Notes under the pieces: generated by a model | Seen by the model: the letters and a program-made list of their open reading frames with translations, nothing else | Databases searched by the model: none | What the model was told of the DNA's origin: nothing | Program-made: the position numbers and the translations under genes | Part shown: one piece after another, positions 41,952 to 47,500 of the stretch | Position numbering within the stretch: the stretch's first letter is position 1 | How the letters are laid out: each line of letters begins with the position of its first letter | Assembly (NCBI GenBank): GCA_009746045.1 | Contig: RPFO01002272.1 | Span: 1 to 47,500, forward strand | Direction of reading: 5' to 3' | From: Mesostigma viride | Taxonomy: Eukaryota; Streptophyta; Mesostigmatophyceae; Mesostigmatales; Mesostigmataceae | Length of the DNA stretch: 47,500 nt

Positions 41952-42854
41952 CTACAGATTCAATTTTTGGAAAAGGCCGGTGGAGCTGGACCTTGATGTG
42001 GCGGCAGACGTGACGGTCACGGGGACGTCGCTGGCGGGCGTGGTGAAGGTGACCGAGGTCGTCTGCGAGGGTTCCTGTCTCTCACTAGCCTGCGTCGCAT
42101 TCCCCGTAGCAACTGTGGCATGATAAGGTAAAAACCCTCTGTCACCCAACCTATAGGAGCCTCTCTCCCCACTCCAGTAACCATGCATCTCACGCATGGC
42201 CGCCGCCTCATCCAAAATCCTCTGACGAAGTCTTCCCACATCCTGTTCCACCTCCTCCACCATCTTTCTATACATCACTCTGTGTTCAGTGTTCATCTTG
42301 TTGTAGTCTGATCTTTGCTGCTGAGAGACGATCCGCTGCTAATCGGGCCCCGTCTCGTCCTGGCGTGGTGTTAACAGGAAAAAGAAAATTAAGATGACGA
42401 TGCACTAGGCACCGGAGTTCGCTCGCCCGGAATCCTGGGCGACAGCGACCCTCCTCCGGCCTCGACGTCACGCCGGTTAGAGATGGCTCGCCTGGTTCAG
42501 ATGCCAGACGCGATGACTGAAAACTTTGGCCCGACGGACAGCGAGGCCCGACTTCTATGTTTGAAGGGAGCCGGCGGGCCGCCTCCCTTCAGATCGACAT
42601 AGAAGTACGATTAAATTTTTTTCCGGGTAAATGGGTATTTTTTATTTAACCAATAAGAATATCGTTAGGTTAAGAGGCACCACGTATCGACCAGCTGAAG
42701 TACGATTAAAATCAAGGTGACGCAGTGGAGTATGGATAGTTCGCTCAGGCGGCTCAGCACCTTCCCTAGTGATCTGAGGTGGATGAGATGAAGATGGATC
42801 TCCTGCACCTGGATCTGTAGGGAGTAAATGTGATTGTGTCTTTGAACTACTCAT
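41952..42854 (-). CDS. Small two-exon gene, coiled-coil protein of unknown function
   Basis: The terminal exon, 42338-41952 (129 codons with stop, phase 0), follows a GATTAG acceptor. It encodes QRSDYNK, a charged helix (VEEVEQDVGRLRQRILDEAA) likely to form a coiled coil, YWSGERGSYRLGDRGF, then a Ser/Thr/Ala-rich tail. A first exon is proposed from ATG 42854 (MSSSKTQSHLLPTDPGAGDP), Ser/Pro-rich; its donor is unclear, so the junction is not fixed. No domain is recognised. The stop lies only a few bases from the AATT end of the adjacent LINE tail. Four telomere-type repeats lie about 10 bases upstream of the ATG. Confidence 0.4.
42551..42606. other. Two-step stem-loop
   Basis: ACTTCTATGT (42551-42560) pairs with ACATAGAAGT, and inside it GAAGGGAG pairs with CTCCCTTC, around a GC-rich loop (CCGGCGGGCCGC). 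It falls in the presumed intron of the 41952-42854 gene. Confidence 0.75.
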
Positions 42855-42862
42855 ACCTAACT

Positions 42863-42896
42863 GTTTAGGGTTTAGGGTTTAGGGTTTAGGGTTTAG
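42863..42896 (-). promoter_or_regulatory. Interstitial telomere repeat / telo-box cluster before the ATG
   Basis: TTTAGGG is repeated more than four times. On the minus strand this reads CCCTAAACCCTAAA and ends about 10 bases before ATG 42854. In plants, telo-boxes (AAACCCTAA) act in promoters and 5' leaders; whether that holds here is inference. It may instead be a scar of telomere-sequence insertion. Confidence 0.7.
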
Positions 42897-44064
42897 CACA
42901 TGGGGTTGCCATCGTCTACCTAGTAGAAGCAACAGTTACGGCTGACTTCCAGTGAGAAAGAGCAAGACAGTCACATAAGGATATGTCTCTCTCTTTATCA
43001 CCTGAAGTTTTCCGCAACTGACTCAATCCATGATTCTTCCCGGATGGTAGACATCTGTTCAACATTGTACTACCTGGAAGGCCGGCTACGACTCGAGAGA
43101 AACACAGAAGTAGAGATCCTCCGATACCAATGTAAGGACTAAAAATGATCATCAACATCATCCATAGTCCAAATATGAAAGATCTTTTACCTGGGTTGCC
43201 TTCCTGAGTCACAGATCTGGCATGTATCCAGGCAACGTTGAGATGGAGATTCCACAGCACGTGATTTAGGGAACGTACCACACCCCTTGTAGACACACCC
43301 CGGAGAAAATGACGAAAATGGCTGACGGCGGTATGGCTGACGGCGGAGCTCAGATCTTTTGCGTCTGAGCCCCGAATTCGGTCAGACCACTTGCATTCAA
43401 TGCGCTTTTTTGAGACGCACATGCCAGTATAATCGGTTACGGCTGAAACGCAGTATTGCCAAAGTTACGCACGTGACAAGCAGCTATGACGAGTCCCCAA
43501 AATTGACGACCCCAAAAGCAAAACGGGGTTTGGAAAAGGATCGAGCTTTCCGGCTCCCAGCCCACTGACCCACTCGCCATCGTCCTTGCCCAGCGGCCAG
43601 CCGTCTGGGCACGCCAACCCACCGCCAGCAAACCCATCGCCAAGCGCCTCGCCAGAGCCCAAGAAACCCTGTCCCGAACACAAATGGCGACAGTACCTAC
43701 CAGATTACGACCGCTTTTATTTCCGAGCAAATGGATCATGCAACTGATCAAAGCAGAATGCGTCGATATAGTGCGTTTCTTAGCACAGGAACGCAAGCTC
43801 CATGGGCCCTATGAGCCTTAGCTTAGTCCTTGAGTTGTTGTATGTACAGCCATGCTACGTCTTGGCTATGATCAGTTTACTCGCCCACGCTCCTTGTTAT
43901 GCCATGCTCACAACATGGGTCTTATTGCACCCACAGATTGCCGGATCGTTAGCGTGTCCGTTTAGCTAACGTGCCCGAATGCAGCTGTGGCATGCCTTAG
44001 TTAGGCATGAAGGAGACTGGGGGTCTCAGCTGCCCTTTCTCCTGTTGTGCACACACAGGGATAA
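42897..44064. other. No supportable gene
   Basis: Both strands have frames of up to about 170 residues (for instance 42916-43422 minus, 43437-43796 minus), but no motif, splice pattern or repeat makes any of them convincing. Confidence 0.4.
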
Positions 44065-44958
44065 AGTACGGCCTTCCGGCTCGCTGCCAAGCGGCCAGAA
44101 TATGAAGAGGAGGCTGCCCGTCGCCTGGCCACCCACCAGGCCGGATGGCGGCCGCGTACCGTGAGGCCACTCAACTCCTTACGTGACCTCCTTCAAAATG
44201 CTGACTATCAGATGGAATACTCTGATGGTCAAGACCTGGCCGCCCTCGCGCGGTCAGCCCATTTCAAGGCCATGACTGTCCATAACCCGATCTCGGGTGA
44301 CGGAGGCCATTCTGGCCCAGCATGCCCAGGGTGGTGCCTGAGGAGGCCCCCCCGCTGGCAGCCATGATGAAGGGATCATCCCCCCCCCAACCCTGTCAGT
44401 CCAAGGAGGGCCTTCTGGTCCTGGACCAGGGGAAGGGAAAGCGCCATGACTTTAGTGTCAGGGACGCTCTGGTGGTGGGAGACCCCCTGCCTGACATCCC
44501 CTCTGATGAGGCGGCCTTTCAGGCTGCCCTAAGAGAACATGAAATTCGCAAGGAGATGAAAAGGCTCCAAAGGGAAGAGGCAGCGAGGAGGGCAGCGGCA
44601 GACACCCCTGTCCGCCCCTCCTCCGCTGGGGCTGGCCCTAGCGGGGTCACACGGACCCCCCCGGCCTCACCCCGGGCCCCCAGGGGCCAGGGCCCCCTCT
44701 CCCCCTCCCCCACCCCCCCAGGTTCGCCCTGTGGGCTGGGGCACCCTCCCCACCCAGGGGACGGTGCCAGGACCCCAGGAGGCCCTGGGGGGAGGTCCAG
44801 AGGTGCCAAGGGCACCCAACAACCCACCTGCTGAGGCCCCCCCACGTCAGGGGGATATTCAAGAACAGCTGGCAATCTTAAGGGGAGCTAGGTCCCATGG
44901 AAATGTATCAAAACTGAACCCCCCTAATAACTACAGAAATGCAACTGACAACCACTGA
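44065..44958 (+). pseudogene. Gag-like or unknown coding stretch with frame changes
   Basis: Coding-like sequence begins TAFRLAAKRPEYEEEAARRL, goes on as LRDLLQNADYQMEYSDGQDL to about 44300, moves to a second frame (VPEEAPPLAAMMKGSSPPQP, then an EIRKEMKRLQREEAARRAAA helix and a Pro/Ser/Gly tail) until about 44750, and to a third (EAPPRQGDIQEQLAILRGAR) ending TGA at 44958. The mix of a short structured part, a charged helix and a Pro-rich linker resembles retrotransposon gag, and another possible gag stretch lies at 46.9 kb. The frame changes could be decay or unrecognised introns. No zinc knuckle is present. Confidence 0.35.
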
Positions 44959-45169
44959 ATGATGTTTGGGGACCATAAACATGATGTTTGGGCATGCATA
45001 CCACCACTTGTTGGGGGTACTATACCCCCAGCCATACACCGGCTATGAGCTAAAAATAGAAAAAAACGCTGTCCGGGGCACATCTTGCCCAGAACAGTGG
45101 GAGAACCAGTTGCATGAAAAAAGTAATACCCATATAAAAATGTCATGGGACATGGTTTCTACCTAATTG

Positions 45170-46700
45170 GATCAACAGAATCAGCACATCCCTTTGAGTT
45201 ATTAATTTTTTGGCCAAAAATACGCTTTTTTAGGCGGGGCGTCCACATACACACTCATAACACATCAATTAGGCCTAAAAAGTAATAGTCAAATTCTGTC
45301 ATGACCATATAGAAGGCACTGTCAAAGTTTGGTGGCCAGCATTCTGAGCTCAGCTGTAGCAGTTATTAATTTTGGCAGTTGGCCACCTGTGCAGACGCTA
45401 ACTAAGGAAGGCATTAGTGAGTATTAAGGCACACTAACACTTCCTATGCCATCCAAAAGGCTCCTGACCATGCCCAATTCAACCACAATGTACAAGGAGG
45501 TGGCTGGGCACGTCATGTGCCCTTGCCTTACCTCGACACGGGCAACCTGTTGCGTGTGTGCACAACAATGAGGCAGGTAGCTCTACATGCCTAGCCGACA
45601 CTTCTAAAGCATATTCCAGGTTTATGGTGTGGGCATCATCCCAAAACCAAGCTCAAACACACCCTAGAAAGCCATATCCACTAATTGCCCAACAAGGGTA
45701 ACAACAGACAGTCCACAGAGAAAGCAGAATTATCATACATGCTGATTGCCAAGGCTTCTCACCATGGTTACCTTGACTTGCTAGCATGAATTAGGGCTCT
45801 CCCATTTTAGTGGGAGAAAGGCCAACAAGACAACGATAACCCCTACCTACGTGCAGTTCCACCCATGCAGTAGTTTGCACCCTCAGAAAAACCACTGCCA
45901 CCTTTCTTTCCAGCGCAATTGTTTGCCAAGAAACAAACTCAAGCTTGTGAGCCTCTAACCACAATGAAGCCTCTGCTAAGAAAGCCGGCCGCGTCAATAT
46001 TCACACAAAACTGGGTGCTGTTAGCAATCTCCTTCCAAGAAACCACTCAGCAAATCCCTGACAACTTGACGATATGCCACGGTCACACTTTGACACGTCC
46101 CAGCCATGCAACGTACATAAAAAACACTGAAAGGTGCCAGGAATCTGGCGATGCGCAGCACGGAATGGCATTATACCTGGCGCTAACTGCACGGAAAAAA
46201 GCCGAAAACTTGCGTTGATAACCCATAAAGGAAGCGAAACATTCATAGGGTCACGTCGATCACACGATCGTACCATTACCGGAATTGTCCTTCGCCCAGC
46301 GGCGCAAGAAAGAACAACCTTCCATGGAATAATAAGACGCGCATCCCGCGAGCCTGGAGAGTGTCTTACCGATGATGACGGAAATCTTGCCGAAACCCAG
46401 CAAATTTTTTAAAGCTTCAGTTTACCAATAACAATTTAAACGCATCCTTGAGACCTTGACGCTGGGTAAAGCCCATAAAACCTGACAATCACCGCCGCCA
46501 GCGTGCATTCTATTTTATTCCTCTTGACGAAAACATCAGATTGGACCCCCGTCGCGATGGTCATCAATAAAATCATCGACACTGCAAAAAACGCGAACTC
46601 CGCTACGAAGTATTATCATTTATTCATCGTCTTTAAGATTCGCTCAGTTTCTCTGCATTCCGCGAGCTATCTTTTTCTACTCTGCCTGAAAGCACGTCGC
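45170..46700. other. No clear gene; possible minus-strand exons
   Basis: On the minus strand, TTTTTTGCAG precedes an open segment from 46581 down to about 46438 (SMILLMTIATGVQSDVFVKR), and TTTTTCCGTGCAG precedes one from about 46184 (LAPGIMPFRAAHRQI). A GTAAGAC donor-like word lies near 46365. Phases and a start could not be fixed, so I do not call a gene. Confidence 0.3.
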
Positions 46701-46891
46701 CATGGCCAGCTCCGGTAGGGTGCGCGCCCCGTGCACCACTTTTTCACGGTACGGACGGGTACCGCGAATTTTTCGGCGCCAAAATATTCGCGCCGGGACC
46801 GTCCCCTTAACTGCCCAGCTGGCCTCTCTCCAGGATCAACAGCTGACAGCCAATCAGCTGCAAACGCCATGGATCCGGCCTAAGGGCCCTG

Positions 46892-47404
46892 ATGTCCAGG
46901 TACGAGCGTGGCACCATAAACCTGGACCCCGCTCGACTCCAGCACGCCACCGATGTCTTCCTGAGGGCCAACCCCCCTCTAACAGGTGTGTATAACCCTC
47001 ACAAAAAGGAATCAAAAATAAATATTGCTGGTTTACCTGAGGGACATACCATTGAACAAGCCAAACAGTTTGTCTTTGCTCTGGAGTATGGGATGGAAGG
47101 CCTAAACCTTAGGCATCAGTTTAAGGCTCTCAGGGCCTCATCACACCTTTCAGTCTTTCACCAATCCTCTCCTGCCATTAGAGCACTGATTCAAACCTAT
47201 CAGGAACGCACCCTCACACCTGAGGCAGCCATTGAGCAGTGGCCTACCTTTATCACTGATATGAAACAGCTAGTGCTTACCAACTACACGTACATGGAAG
47301 CAGTAGAACGTTTCAACTGGCTGGCTGCCTATAAGGTTAACAAAAATAACCTCTCTGGGGATGCAAAAACATTATTACAGGGTAATGATAGAGAAAGACC
47401 TTGA
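46892..47404 (+). CDS. Possible gag-like fragment at the window edge
   Basis: A 170-residue frame from ATG 46892 (MSRYERGTINLDPARLQHAT) shows amphipathic helices (FVFALEYGMEGLNLRHQFKA, TYMEAVERFNWLAAYKV) of the kind seen in retrotransposon capsid domains, but I do not recognise a family. It stops at TGA 47402; a second frame (EKDLELLKLQPRY) takes over, then stops again, so the copy looks decayed. An alternative upstream frame from ATG 46702 contributes LTAQLASLQDQQLTANQLQ before an overlap. It continues beyond the window. Confidence 0.4.
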   Translation: MSRYERGTINLDPARLQHATDVFLRANPPLTGVYNPHKKESKINIAGLPEGHTIEQAKQFVFALEYGMEGLNLRHQFKALRASSHLSVFHQSSPAIRALIQTYQERTLTPEAAIEQWPTFITDMKQLVLTNYTYMEAVERFNWLAAYKVNKNNLSGDAKTLLQGNDRERP

Positions 47405-47500
47405 GCTCCTAAAGCTCCAACCAAGGTATATCTCATTCACACCTGGCTAACCAAAGCTGGTTTGCAACCCTCTGTGTTGGCCACCCTGCTAACAGGCCTC

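Noticed and set aside
1-47500. Bacterial, organellar or giant-virus origin
   Set aside because: Spliced genes, LINE, CACTA and TTAA elements and telomere-type repeats argue for a nuclear chromosome.
1-47500. tRNA or rRNA genes
   Set aside because: No cloverleaf-type B-box context or rRNA core sequence was noticed; a covariance-model scan would be needed to exclude tRNAs.

Overview
The window looks like nuclear DNA of a photosynthetic eukaryote, most likely an alga. The signs are split genes with GT-AG introns, plant-type (TTTAGGG)n telomere motifs at about 42.86 kb and within an array near 10.06 kb, heavy micro- and minisatellite content, and several eukaryotic transposon classes. I cannot separate a green-lineage alga from a heterokont such as a brown alga by eye. 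No operons, rRNA, tRNA or CRISPR arrays were seen.

Layout. 0-7.4 kb: a minus-strand 2-oxoglutarate/Fe(II) dioxygenase-like gene broken by a homopolymer frameshift, an 86-bp satellite, a four-exon plus-strand unknown gene, a 30-bp satellite that may be intronic, then a repeat-coding GC-rich exon ending in a cysteine-peptidase-like (C19/UCH-like) domain. 7.4-10.2 kb: dispersed repeats and two 3' ends of an RTE-type LINE whose tails hold very long TCCA and TCCC arrays. 10.4-14.4 kb: an intronless protein kinase gene, a tandem-repeat block with near-perfect palindromes that is split by a TTAA-flanked inverted-repeat element, and a second, inverted 86-bp array. 14.7-19.1 kb: an F-box-like gene and a three-exon minus-strand gene with one in-frame stop. 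19.3-26.7 kb: a TTAC microsatellite and a 5'-truncated LINE with 10-bp target duplications, itself split by a 3.3-kb CACTA-type element. 27-30.6 kb: little recognisable. 30.7-36.9 kb: a five-exon kinase gene carrying two inverted-repeat elements in its introns. 37-40.5 kb: a 1.74-kb inverted-repeat element inserted into another copy of itself. 40.5-47.5 kb: LTR-retrotransposon protease remnant, RTE LINE 3' end, a small minus-strand gene with telomere-like repeats directly before its ATG, and two stretches that may be gag-like.

The clearest results are structural. LINE and CACTA boundaries can be placed to the base, CACTA removal restores the LINE reading frame, and the self-nested element shows its own empty site. 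Kinase 2 has unusual catalytic motifs (HGD, and SDLN in place of DFG) and was assembled from exons whose phases fit. A possible larger mobile unit bounded by the two inverted 86-bp arrays (1.6 and 14.4 kb) is only a hypothesis. Gene calls rest on reading frames, splice consensus and remembered family motifs; no database search was possible.
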